64,000 bases of DNA from Nemania diffusa. Lineage: Eukaryota; Ascomycota; Sordariomycetes; Xylariales; Xylariaceae. Location: assembly GCA_038501195.1 (NCBI GenBank), contig JBBPUQ010000002.1:2480001-2544000 (forward strand), given 5' to 3'. A model generated the notes under the pieces. It was not told where the DNA came from. It saw only the letters and a program-made list of their open reading frames with translations, and made no database searches. Shown piece after piece: positions 1 through 10,723 of the stretch. Each line of letters begins with the position of its first letter. Within the stretch, counting starts at the first letter, position 1. Position numbers and translations under genes: made by a program.

Positions 1-929
1 CTGAACGGGCTCTACTGGGGTCTGACTGCACTACATCTACTCCGGCATCCCGACGCCCTTCCCCGAGACGAGACCATTGATTTCGTGTTGTCATGTCAAC
101 ATGAAAGTGGCGGGTTTGGCGCGGCCCCTGGACATGATGCGCACATGCTCTACACAGTGAGCGCCGTGCAGATCCTCGCCCTAGTCGACGCCTTTGACGA
201 GCTCGAGAAGCGCGGCACGGGCAAGTTGAAAGTTGCGCAATGTGAGTCAGCTATACACCGTCGGCGCAATAACAGCCCGCCGCAGCGCTAACCCGCCTAT
301 CAGTTATGGCAAATCTCCAGGATCGAGAAAAGGGCACCTTTGCCGGGGACGAGTGGGGAGAGGAAGACACCCGCTTCCTCTATGGTGCGCTGAACGCCCT
401 GTCTCTTCTAGGTATGCTGCATCTCGTCGACGTCGAGAAGGCGGTGGCCCATGTCGCTGCCTGTGCCAACTTCGACGGGGGTTACGGCGTCAACCCGGGC
501 GATGAGTCGCACTCCGGCCAGATCTTCACTTGCGTAGCTGCCCTGACTATAGCCAAGAGACAGGACCTAATCGATCAGGACAAATTGGCCGGGTGGCTGA
601 GCGAACGACAAGTTCCGAACGGCGGTTTGAATGGCCGACCAGAGAAGCAAGAAGACGTCTGCTACAGCTGGTGGGTGCTGAGCAGTCTCTCCATGATCGG
701 TCGGACACATTGGATTGATCAGGAGAAACTCATCCAATTCATTCTCCGTTGCCAAGACACCGAGCAGGGCGGCATTTCAGACCGACCAGGTAATATGGTC
801 GATGTCTGGCACACTCTTTTTGGTCTCACAGGCTTGAGTCTCTTGGGTTACCCTGGCCTAGATGACATCGACCCTGTCTATTGCCTGCCGAAATCGACGG
901 TAGAACGTGTGCTAGGCAAGTCTAAGTAG
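1..929 (+). CDS. BET2: Rab geranylgeranyltransferase beta subunit (5' partial)
   Basis: Catalytic beta subunit of type II geranylgeranyltransferase, which attaches geranylgeranyl groups to C-terminal cysteines of Rab GTPases presented by the escort protein. The gene enters from the left edge, open from base 1 in frame 1. Exons are 1..241 and 304..929, with a GTGAGT...TATCAG intron. The prenyltransferase alpha-alpha repeats are plain: SCQHESGGFG, CANFDGGYG, PNGGLNGRPEK and CQDTEQGGISDRPGN. The zinc ligands are expected in EDVCYSWW (Asp and Cys) and in the His of DVWHTLFG. The C-terminus (PVYCLPKSTVERVL) is complete and has no CaaX-type extension, as usual in this subunit. The N-terminal third lies outside the window. 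It could be confused with the farnesyltransferase or GGTase-I beta subunits, but the NGRPEK...DVCYSWWVL wording is that of the Rab enzyme. Confidence 0.93.
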
Positions 930-2922
930 CTAAATGCTATATGAGCTCGCTACTTCCTTCGCCATGCCAGACTATTCGGCTATAAACCCCAAATTGCGCT
1001 CGAAAAAGGTTTATCCGAGTGGCCTATCTATCCCTTACAATCTAATAACTCCTTAATTTTCCAATTGCGAGCATCCCCCCGGGCTGGTGAAAGATCAGCC
1101 CCAATGGCTATTGCATCCTTAGAGTTGAGGAAATCATAAAGGGTGAGTTGGAGACAAACAAATAAGACTTTACGCTAAGTCACTTGAGGTCAACATTATG
1201 TTTAATATGATTACTAGCCAATTATTTCTATTCACGTGGTAAATAGACAAGACGACCGATTTATGAAACATATCTCTAAAGCCTGAAATTAAATGGGCAA
1301 ACTAAGATAACCCGGAATATAATCTACACATATGTAAAGATATCACTCGGTTTGTGTATCAATTTATTATATTTCAATATAGTCTTTAACGTAAGGAATG
1401 TAAGTGGCAGCGCTAGACATTAGGAACAGCCAAGTAGCACAATGTGATAGCAGATGCTATTCTAGAAGTATATTATAAGTTTATGCAAGCTAAATATTAT
1501 CGTTCTACGTTCTGATTAGATGCTTAGATAATAGAGGTGTTGGCTCGAGGAAGTGGGAGATGTTGAAATATAAGGGGTTTCCATTAACTATCAAGGGCTT
1601 ACAATGGAATACTATCCAGCGTGCTCTTCTCTGTTTCTATTAGCCTGCAGTTGTTTTTTAATTTGTTTAATCTCCATACTTTTAACTTGGTTAAGAAAAG
1701 TCCCATTTTCTTCAGTACAGGCACGTCAAACCTAGTAGTATAATAATGTACGCAGCAAATACTTATATTGAGCAGCGCTACCTTTTCAATAAACATCGGC
1801 CCAAGTGCGAGAAATGAAGGCAAGAGAATTGGTAATGTCGCTCATATAGGGGCGGTGATTGTATCAATTATTCAAACATAAAGAGACAAATCCTCCCCGA
1901 TTCGGTCTTTACGTCTAGATGGGACCTGCAGGACTCGGGAATCAATGATATTGAACCCCAACCTTTATGCACACCTAATACCTACTTGGGCCTACATGTA
2001 GCGACCATGCAACTATGGTATGCTATTGACCGTAACCTGATTGTGACCACATTTCTCGACAGCCAATCCATTATCGCCTACCTACATATGTTTTAATGCT
2101 GCGTCACGATTTTGGCGGCGCATCCAATCGTGCTCTGATTTCGTCCGAGTTGTAAACCGGGTCTCTTGTGCCGTGACCCCCAACGACAACACTTTCATTT
2201 ATCAAATAGCCTCCACGCATTCTGATTGCGTGCAGTCGAGAGAATATTAATAGTATTACTACCCCCTTCAGTATGTTTCTAATTACCTGTGACACGTACT
2301 TAAGTTTCCCTTGGCCTGAAAACAAAAGGCCTACATATTTGTCATTATATTCACTCGACCCGGGTAATAGATAGCGCAATCAGTTATTCATTAAGAGGAC
2401 ATGTCCCGTGTAGCCTGCGTAGCAGCGTTTCAAAAGCAGATTCAAAAGCAGCCCACCAGTCGCCATAGTAGCACTCAATGCTAATCACGGTCTATAGACA
2501 TTAGCTACCGTCGCAATGGCTCATAGACTCGTCCACGATATAGAGCCATTCTCTAGTCTATCTAGCTTGGTGGTTGCTTTATCTATCTATCTAGATCGCA
2601 CCCCAAATGATCGATTCCTATACTGACTGCTTGCTGTGACCCCCCGCCTTATTCTCTAGCTTTATGCATAATTTTTGTTCTTAGTTCACCTCTATTCTGT
2701 ATCGTTCACTGCGTTCTTTTGTTTATTTTGTTTCTCGTCCTTGAAAATCCAGGACATTGATAAGCTAATACCGACGGCGCCGCGCGCGGTCCTGCGCCTA
2801 AAACATCGTATTGAATGCGAGAAAGCGACAGCGCATATCCTATATCGCCAGCTCAAGTCACTCCTTTTTTCTTACCTTCTTTTTTTTCCTGCTTTCCAGC
2901 AATTAAGATTATCTGGGAACCA
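930..2922. other. AT-rich intergenic spacer
   Basis: Two kilobases with no supportable gene. Most of it is A+T-rich with frequent stops in all frames. A short TATC microsatellite lies at about 2580-2600 and T-rich tracts at 2860-2890 just ahead of the next gene. The few open stretches (for example minus strand 2104-2379) have no recognisable protein pattern. Confidence 0.6.
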
Positions 2923-4285
2923 ATGAGATACGCGATATCGCTCCTTGCGACCTCGAGTTGCGCAGATGCCGCCTGGTTGCGATGGTCAGTCAACCGTGAA
3001 AGAGTGTGGGCGGCTCGGGAAACAGGACATGTCAAGCAAGCAGACCAACTGGGTTGGACACCGATACCAACGCCGGCGCCAGGTCTGAAGAAAGATAGAG
3101 AGGTCGTGTTAGGGACAGAGTGGGAAAATAGTAATACGTGCGGTTGGTTTGCAGGCATATCGTGTAAGTGGCCGTCTGGAGTCTAGCATAAACCAATGTT
3201 GCTAAAGTAGTTCAAAATTGACCTTAGCTTCGGCTTTTACGTGCCAAGAGGGTTTTACCTGCTCAACAAACGCGCGAGGAATCGTTGCTTGTGCATCCGA
3301 TACCATCTCGCCGTTTTACTCAGAATGCATTGACTTCGGCGGATTTATGTCCGGGTCATGCCAAAATGTCGGTACCGCAACAGGTTGCTGGTGAGTCGGA
3401 TTATTATTTACTAGCACGAAGAATATATTTCTTGGACCTATTCCTCACTCCCTTCTCGCTATAAGTATCATGTTTGTTACTAATACAAATCACAGTTACG
3501 ATTCATCGTATCCAGCATGTGGTTTATACAGTTGGACTGGTACCGCCGGGCACTATATGTACGGATGCTTTCCAACAGAAGCGGTACTTACGATTCTGAA
3601 TGTCCCGCAGTTTGTTGTCGACGCCTCGGTCTCTTCACACTCACCAAGTACTCCTACGAGTAGTTTAGCCAATCCCACTGATGAGGGGATATCGACAACA
3701 TTCACATCTACGGAGACTAGCACGAGCGGAAGTTCTTCGTTATCAATAACAACGCCGGGACTCAGTCCTACTACTAGCGGCACTCCGGATCATACTGTTG
3801 AGGCTCAGAGTCACAAAATACCCATCATTATCGGAAGCATTACAGGTGGTGTTGTTGGCATCCTCTCACTCGTACTTGTACTACTCTTTATACGACGCAA
3901 ACGAATCCTCGGGCTCAAGAGCAAGATATACACCGCGAAAGAAGACGCACTGTCCATGATGTCCCAGTCCAGCGACAACAAATTTAAATTTTTTTGGAAT
4001 CGAAAGCACAAACTAGACTCCACAGCAGTACGGGCAGAGCTTGATGGGACGCCAGTTGAGGACCGAGGACGCCGGACTCATACCTGGAAACCGGAATTTG
4101 AGGGCACCCTTGGAATCCAGGGGTTATTGGGCATGTATGTGAAAAAGAAGGCCGAATTGGAGGCTTGTGATCACGCAGCGGAGTCGAGCCCTCGGAACGT
4201 TAGCCGAAGTCTCTCTGTACTTGAGTATCTATTACACCCCTTTGCCCGGTTCCACACGGCTGAGCCTGTAGAGTTGCCTGGCTAG
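2923..4285 (+). CDS. Cys-rich, Ser/Thr-stalked single-pass membrane protein
   Basis: Function unknown; it looks like a surface protein or sensor. Exons 2923..3163, 3228..3390 and 3496..4285 give 397 residues, with splice phases that keep the cysteine pattern continuous. In order: a short hydrophobic leader (MRYAISLLATSSCADA), a TPIPTPAPG linker, and a Cys-rich module with NTCGWFAG, FTCQEGFTC, ACAS, SECIDF, GSCQN, GCCYDSSYPACGLYSW and MYGCFP. Next come PQFVVDAS, a Ser/Thr-rich stalk (about residues 185-240) and one membrane segment (IIIGSITGGVVGILSLVLVLLF) followed by basic RRKR. The cytoplasmic tail is about 130 residues with KFKFFWNRKHK. I recognise the layout from many uncharacterised filamentous-fungal membrane proteins but know no assigned role. 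An in-frame upstream ATG at 2815 would add 36 residues but hides the leader, so 2923 is preferred. Confidence 0.72.
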
Positions 4286-4952
4286 ACTTAGGATTCATTA
4301 TCGACCCTGTTTGATCATGCAGAGCATATCGTCGGGCCATCACGAGAGCATGCAGTAGTTTTATACCCAATATTCTTGCATTTCTTGAATACATAGTAAT
4401 ACATTAATATTAATTAACATATGACTCACCTTAGGTAACATACACCTTGAATTAATAACAGGGTTTAGGAGCATAGCCTGTCTCTTTCTGACCTGGCGAT
4501 TCTTATTAGATAATGTAAACCTGCCCATAAAGTAGCTAATTATGAAGTCTCATCAGAGCCTAGATTAATACACATTCTTATAGCAATTGTTCGGGGCCTC
4601 CTACAAATGAACAAGATAAAGTGTGAGAGTATCTGATTAGACGTGAGGACCTTTTCTTGTGTCGTAATATGGTATGCTCACTTAGGTAGCAGGCACAAAA
4701 ACAAGTTCCCAATAGATAATGTCACTTTCAATGTTAAATCCATTAAGCAAGCCCTAGTATTTTAAACAACCCAAGGAACGCCTCCCTATTCTGTAGCAGA
4801 ACTCCGTCCGCACATGCACGCAAACCAATGGTGGGAAAATCATACACCCTCTCGCCATCGTCACTCCGTGATGGCGCCATCTACACCAGTGGGCGACCGG
4901 AGGTCTAAGTCTATCGGTTTAAAACATGCAATGATGCAATGCCCAACCCCCT
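4286..4952. other. Intergenic spacer, tail-to-tail
   Basis: AT-rich sequence between two convergent genes. No gene, RNA or repeat is visible; it presumably holds both 3' ends. Confidence 0.6.
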
Positions 4953-6148
4953 CTAGAAAGTCTGCACCATGTTCGTGACCTGCGGCCTTAGAACCCCACA
5001 CTTCTTCTTCAGCGTCTTGATAGACTCCATAAAGAGCTCGTCGCTATCCCACTGCCCCGCGCTCTCGACCGAGAAGATGAAATGGTCTTTCCGGCGGCCG
5101 AGCTTGACCTTGCCCTCGAATTCTGGATGCCGCAGGGCCTCGCGGCTGACGGTATCACGCATGGGGTCCTTGACCACGGCTTTCAGCTCGCCCTCGTGGC
5201 CCTCGTACCCGCTCCCTTTCGTTCTCGCTTCCTGCCTCGTTACTTTCTCTAGGCCGATCACGCCGGGTATGAAACAGTTTGCGAATTTCTCGGCGTCGGC
5301 GCCCAGTATCGGCCGTAGGATCGTGATCTTTGGCATCAGCCGGTAGCTCGCGGTGGCGACGGGCGAGTACTTGGCGTGGTCCCAGCCATAGCCCTTGTGC
5401 ATGTGCATCTCGATGTCGATCTCCTGGCCGGGACGCATCTTCGCGATCAGGATGTCCGGGTTGACGGGCCGGATCGTATCCTCGCCCGAGAACCACTTGG
5501 CCTGGCCGCCTAGGGGCTCGAAGACTATATCTCGCGCGTAAACGTGGGCATTATTGTACAGCACCTTCGGATCCCTGGAATCCTTCGGCGCATCCTTGTT
5601 GCGCGTGCATTGCGCCGCGAGTTTCAGGCTCACCGTGTTCGTGTCGAAGGTGGTCGCGTAGGCGTCCTCCTCCGGGCCGGGCTTGCGCCAGAACCCCATG
5701 AACTCGCGCAAGCCCTTCTTGCCGCCCGTGAAGGGGATGAGGCCTAACCTGTGCGCTAGAACCTCGTCTTGGATCACCGAGGTGTTGTTGTTAACAAAGA
5801 CGGTCTCGATGGCGAGGCTGGGAATCTCGGCGATCATGATTCGACGGAAGGCATTGGCGATGGAGGCGTCGACGCCGATGAGAGAGAATTGGGCCTCGAA
5901 CTGGTCGTTCTGGTGGAATTGGACTTTGAATGTACGGCGGAAGTCCTCCTTGTCCCAGGCATGTTCCTCGTTCGCATAGTTGTCGGGATACGCGTCCGAG
6001 ACGGTGTTCGTTACTGTTTCTTTGTTGATACCGATGGTCTAGTGGAAAAGTTAGTTCAGACTGTGATAGGCGAGTACTGAGGGAATCGTACATTGCGCTC
6101 TTCGATCTCTGCTGCGCTCGGCGCCCGTCGTCCAGAAGAAGGCGCCAT
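4953..6148 (-). CDS. RPC40: RNA polymerase I and III common subunit AC40 (RPAC1)
   Basis: The alpha-like subunit shared by RNA polymerases I and III, which pairs with AC19 to nucleate assembly in the nucleus. Exon 1 is 6092..6148 (19 codons) and exon 2 is 4953..6038, separated by a 53-nt intron (GTACGA...CACTAG); 380 residues. The alpha-NTD dimerisation motif is clear: ANAFRRIMIAEIPSLAIE followed by FVNNNTSVIQDEVLAHRLG. HMHKGYGWDHAKYSPVATASYR and the C-terminal FSVESAGQWDSDELF are also family signatures. Length fits the family (yeast AC40 is 335 residues; fungal orthologues run slightly longer). Start chosen at the ATG 5' of a clean donor, giving MAPSSGRRAP. It lies downstream of COQ6 on the same strand. 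Confidence 0.95.
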
Positions 6149-6606
6149 AATGTTTTCGTAACTGTGACTGTATGTACAGGTAGTTTGTATGGTGGGGTGA
6201 ATCGAACTTGATGTTCAAGGAAAAAAAGTTGAAGGGATGAGTTATCGATAAGAATGGGGTGCGTTTAGTGTTGATGCTCACCCCATCGGTCAATCGTTAC
6301 ACCCCACTAGCTCCAAGATCGACGCCCTCTATCAGATCAACTTCGTTATGCTTCACCTATCTAAACAGGTGAGGCATGTTTAAACAATTTGGCGTTGCTG
6401 ATGAGTTGATAGATACAGCATGAAGACTTAGTATAGTATGTATAGAGAAGTATGCATAAGTTATATAACTTATATTTATACTGTAACCTGCCCAGACTAG
6501 AAGTGTTCTCTTGCACAGATGATCATCGTCACCAGAAATTTGTACAATTATAGGATACACGTGCTTTACAAATAGATATATATATGCATATAATCTAATG
6601 ACCTCC
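6149..6606. other. Intergenic spacer
   Basis: About 460 bases between the COQ6 stop and the RPC40 start, so it should hold the COQ6 3' end and the RPC40 promoter. The part at 6360-6600 is markedly A+T-rich. No further feature seen. Confidence 0.55.
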
Positions 6607-8146
6607 TCATAGCAACTTGATGCCATTGCCCGCAGCCTGCTTCATAAAGAACTCCTTAAGAGGGCCCATAGCATTAACAGCGCTCAACCCCCACGACCGC
6701 AGGGGCACAAGCGGCCCGCTGCTGACCGAGTACAGCTTGTGGAGCTTGTCGACGACGCCGAGCATGACGTGGTTCGCGGCGTAGCGCTCGGCGTTGTACG
6801 GCTCGAGCGCCGAGCGCACGCCGACGTCCTGGCCGTGCGCGACGGCGTAGGCGACGGTGCGCGCGAGGCTCTCGACGTCGCCCTGGCCCTGGTTGAGGCC
6901 CTGGCCCGCGAGCGGGTGCACCGTGTGCGCGGCGTCGCCCACGAGCGCGACGCGCTCGCCCACGTAGGTGTCGGCGTGCCGCAGGCGCAGCGGGAACGAC
7001 GCCACGCTGCCCCCCTGCACGCCCACGGCGCGCTGCGGCGTCGCGCGCGCGTCGAAGCGCGTGTGCGGCAGCCGCCAGGCGAGCTCGTCCTCCTGGCCCG
7101 CGGCCAGCGTGTGCATGAACGCGAGGTCCGTCGCGCCGAGGCGGAACGCGGCGTTCACGAGCGCGACGAAGTCCCGCGGGGCGAGCGTCTTGAGCAGCGC
7201 GGCGTTGGCGGGCGTCGTCGACCACACGAGGGTCGAGTGGTTGCCCGGCAGCGGGAGCAGGGCGACGGGCCCCGTGGGGAGGAACCGCTGGTACGCGATC
7301 TTGGCGTCGTCGCCGGCCCACCCGCTGCCCTCGAGCTCGAGTGTCGCGACGACGCCGTGCCGCTCGTAGTCCCAGCCCTTGCTGTCGATGCCCGCAAAGG
7401 CTCTTACCGGGCTGTTGGCGCCGTCCGCGCCGACGAGGAGCCGCGCCGCGAGTTGCACGCCGCCGTCCAGGTGCACGATCGGCCACTCCCGGAGATCCAG
7501 CTCCTCCGTCTCCTCGCCCAGGGTGATGTTCTCGACGCGGGCGCCGTCGAAGATGGTGATGCCGCCGAGCTCGTCGATGCGCTTGAGGAGGCCCGAGGTG
7601 AGATTCAGGTTCTCGATCATGTACGCTATCGTCCTACTCTCCGAGGCCGACCCCGGCGCCCAATCGAACTCGATGCGTGCATCCGACACGCCGTCCCAGA
7701 CCTGCATCTCGTGGTACGGCTGGACTCGGTCTCGTTGTATGTGGCTCCATGCGCCGATCTTGTCGAGGAAGTTCGCAGAGGACGGCGTGAGTGAGCTGCA
7801 GCGGTTCGAAAAGTGATCGGGGGGTAGCTCCCATAATCTCAGCTTGCTCAAGTTCTGGGCTTCGATAAGGGCTACTCGCAGACTAGCTGTGGTGGGATTT
7901 GCCTCTGTAAACATACTATTTAGCATTGAGCCTCTCAATCCCCCGTTACGGGGACGACGTACTCAGTGCAGCGAGAAGACTGAGGCCAGCAGGCCCGCCG
8001 CCAACACAGACGACATCGTAGATATCGGGTTGGCGTATGCTTGTGTAGGATCTAGCCAATTGCTGTCTTAATTTTCGGTTGCAGCTCCGATATATACTTG
8101 GCGCTGACCGTTGTAGATGTCGACTTGTAAATATGAGCGCTTCCAT
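6607..8146 (-). CDS. COQ6: Ubiquinone biosynthesis monooxygenase COQ6
   Basis: Flavin-dependent monooxygenase that hydroxylates the C5 position of the benzoquinone ring in coenzyme Q synthesis, on the matrix side of the inner mitochondrial membrane. Exon 1 is 7963..8146 and exon 2 is 6607..7904, with a 58-nt intron (GTACGT...TTACAG); 493 residues. The N-terminus is basic and Ser/Arg-rich, as a mitochondrial presequence. Then the FAD dinucleotide motif VCVGGGPAGLSLLAAL spans to the splice junction, LLVGADGANSPVR is the second motif and VALVGDAAHTVHPLAGQGLNQG is the third (FAD/NADPH) motif. Exon 2 is very G+C-rich at third positions, which opens long meaningless frames on the other strand. The intron join gives LLAALKANP. 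Confidence 0.95.
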
Positions 8147-8653
8147 ATCACTTCGCCGGGACTCTTCAGCAGTGGAATGATATTCGTAGAAGGTTTGATT
8201 GTGCCAAGACTCCGAGGCAGCTCAGAATCTACCTAGGTACAAGGTACACAGTAGGTACATACCTAGGTCCAGGCTCTGTCCAGGGTAGGAGCTGTTGATC
8301 TTTTCGACCGAAGTTTACCCACCACTATATATTTGGTACAACAGATAAAGTGATCATTTCCAGATTATTATCATGTAGTAAAAGTCCTCTCATAATTAAG
8401 ACAACCGCTAAAGTTTGAATGGAGAATGTCGTGTATTATTGGACCACTGCGCTAACAAAACAGAATCCATATGCCAGTCCATCTTCCATGAACCGTATAG
8501 CAATACAATATACTGTCCTTCCTAAAGCAACATAGAGAGCCCCCAGAAAAACCAGATACAAATATGGTAAATACCCTCTCCCCCCTCCCGTTTCACCTGA
8601 ATCCCTTGGCCGGAATCCTCATGTAGAATCCCCATGTGTTCTCAACTGTCGAA
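8147..8653. other. Intergenic spacer with CCTAGG/GGTACC words
   Basis: COQ6 promoter and 3' end of the eisosome gene. At 8228-8275 there is a cluster of overlapping palindromic words (ACCTAGGTAC, AAGGTACAC, GTAGGTAC, ACCTAGGTCC), a motif seen in many other spacers of this window. Confidence 0.5.
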
Positions 8654-9701
8654 CTAGGGTTCGTTATTCGTGGGACTCGAGGACGCCGACGCGAATTCTT
8701 CATTGTCGGCTATGTTAGTTGTCGTTCCTGTAGCAGCAGGCTCAGCAGAATCCTCACCTCCATGTGAGATTCTACTGCTAGTGTCGAGGTCCGGTGCTTC
8801 ATTTCCAAGGGGGACCTGAGCCCGGTTCATCTCCCAGCTCTTAAGGTCATCCTCAGCATCGTTTAGGACTTGTCGAGCAGCACTGCCCTGCTCGTACACC
8901 CTGCGTGCATCGCCTGGCGTTACTGGGGAGTCGTCGAGAAGAGCGAGAAGACGTTGGCCGTGCTTTGCGAGGATCGTCTGCTTCTCGGCGCGCTCTATAA
9001 CAGCTGCGAACTCGGCATCGTAGGCTTCTCTCAGCTTCTTGCGAGTCTATTCCATCGCCGGATGGGACAAGTTAGAGCGGGATTATGTTCTTCTCAACGT
9101 ATTAGGTTATCGGATAGAGAAAGGGACATACGATATTCGTTAGCTGTGCCTCGGCAACCAAGTTTTCTGCTTCCGCCCTCACTAGCTCCTGCTCGAGAAT
9201 GACTAGTTTCGTGCTCTGAGGCTCCTTGAGCTTGATCTTTTGGATCTCGTCGGCAATCTTTCCTTTATTGTCGCGGCTCGGCTGTACACTCTTTTCTGTA
9301 TTACGGATAGTCTTGAGGACGCCGCGGGCATCGTCGAGGTTATGGGCGTAGCTCTCCTCTTGCGCCCCCAGCTCGCTGAGGATGACGCCGACCTTGTCGC
9401 TGATGTCAGACACGGCCTCATCTTGTGTCTGCTCGCCCCATTCTGACAGCTCTCGCGCGATCGTGTCGCGCTCCTTGCCTGCGGCCTCGTGGGCCGAGAT
9501 GAGGTTGTTAGTCGACTTGATTAAGCGATATAATCGGCGGGAAAGTTCCGGCTGTATCGATCCGCGCAGCGATGCAAATGAGAATCCCTTTCGATGCGTG
9601 GGTGAAGTCATGTTATTATTGCTCTTGCCAGAGCGGATGGATAATGAGCGGTTCCTAGTATTGGCGTTAGTCTCGTTCAGTTCTGAGTTGATAGGCATCA
9701 T
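8654..9701 (-). CDS. Eisosome BAR-type protein, Pil1/Lsp1 family
   Basis: Lipid-binding coiled protein of eisosomes, the furrow-shaped plasma-membrane domains. Exon 1 is 9132..9701 and exon 2 is 8654..9046, with intron GTATGT...GGAATAG; 320 residues. Family landmarks: KGFSFASLRGSIQPELSRRL near the N-terminus (membrane-inserting segment), VSDISDKVGVILSELG, TEKSVQPSRDNKGKIADEI, and LKEPQSTKLVILEQELVRAE leading into LVAEAQLTNITRKKLREAYD across the splice. The C-terminus is acidic and Ser/Thr-rich and low in complexity. It is more divergent from yeast Pil1 (which has FGPELAKKL) than the main filamentous-fungal PilA would be, so it may be the second paralogue (PilB-like); that assignment is an inference. 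Start: the first ATG (MMPINSELN); an internal MTSPTHRKG start is possible. Confidence 0.88.
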
Positions 9702-10723
9702 AGAAAGCCTCGAGATCGGTACATGTAAGTCGAGTCCAGCGAAGTCCCGTTGCCTGACTTCGGCTGCGGCGTGACGGAGGCTAGAACTGATCGCGCTCGC
9801 TTTCTTTCAAGCTCTGCTACTCCTTTCGAACTGCTCCTGAAGAATAAATCCATCCTTTCAACCTACATAGTGTTTCTCGAGCTCTGGACTAATCAACCAG
9901 GTCAAGCTTCGTGTTTGCAGGATTGGAACTGTTCATGTATTAATTGATTGACTATCTCCTTCCTTGCTTCTACAGCTTAAATACTGCAGCTATTGCAGCT
10001 ACTGCAGTAATAAACAGCAGTTACCCCCTGGGCGCCATCCATGCCATTCGTGCAGGAAGGATTGAGGCTCACTTACAGCTCCGGCTCAGTAGAAGACTGT
10101 GTATTAATCGTGCAAATAGTATATTAAGATTGGAGGCTGATCATATACTCGTACAAGCAGGGATTTGATAGTCTATGTAGTACATGTAATAACAGGTATA
10201 TCAATCAAATATAAAGAGCTATTTACTGTCCTACCCATCTAGAGAATTATCCATGAAGGTTAAAGAAACCTTTGAATTCATCAGCCATGTACGTCATAGC
10301 TGGTTGTGTAATCGATGGGAATAAAGGGCACTAGCACTCGAGGACGCAGCTAAGTAAGAGAAAGTGCATACATATAAATGGCATTGATGTCATAGTTTCT
10401 AGCGGGAGTGTGGGGGGTTGAAGGAACGACAGACAGTGTAATAAGAAACCCTTACGGTGGATTCCTATGTACGGAGTTCTTCCTCCATCTATTACTTTAT
10501 GCCTCACAACGTTACTAGCAGTAAGTAGGTACCTACATACAGGTAGGTAGATCAAATTTGAGGGCGAATAAAAACAGCTATACATACATGTATGTAGGTT
10601 AGACACTGTCTGTGTAACCTCGCTAGGTAAAATAGCGATTAACGCGACCTGGGCACTTCACGCGACTAATCGCATCTTCGACCAAAACATCGACTACCTA
10701 GATAGCAGTAGTCATCCAGCAGC
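9702..10723. other. Intergenic spacer
   Basis: Upstream regions of two divergent genes. Short direct repeats of GCAGCTA/CTGCAG occur around 9980-10020, and a TACATACATGTATGTA palindrome at about 10580 follows AGGTACCTACATACAGGTAGGTAG at about 10525. No gene seen. Confidence 0.5.

Noticed and set aside
1599..2379. Minus-strand open stretches in the first spacer
   Set aside because: AT-rich, short, with no homology that I can recognise and no splice-consistent extension.
6739..7794. 351-codon open frame on the plus strand opposite COQ6
   Set aside because: Shadow of G+C-rich third positions in COQ6; composition is Arg/Val/Ala repetitive and COQ6 motifs are unambiguous.
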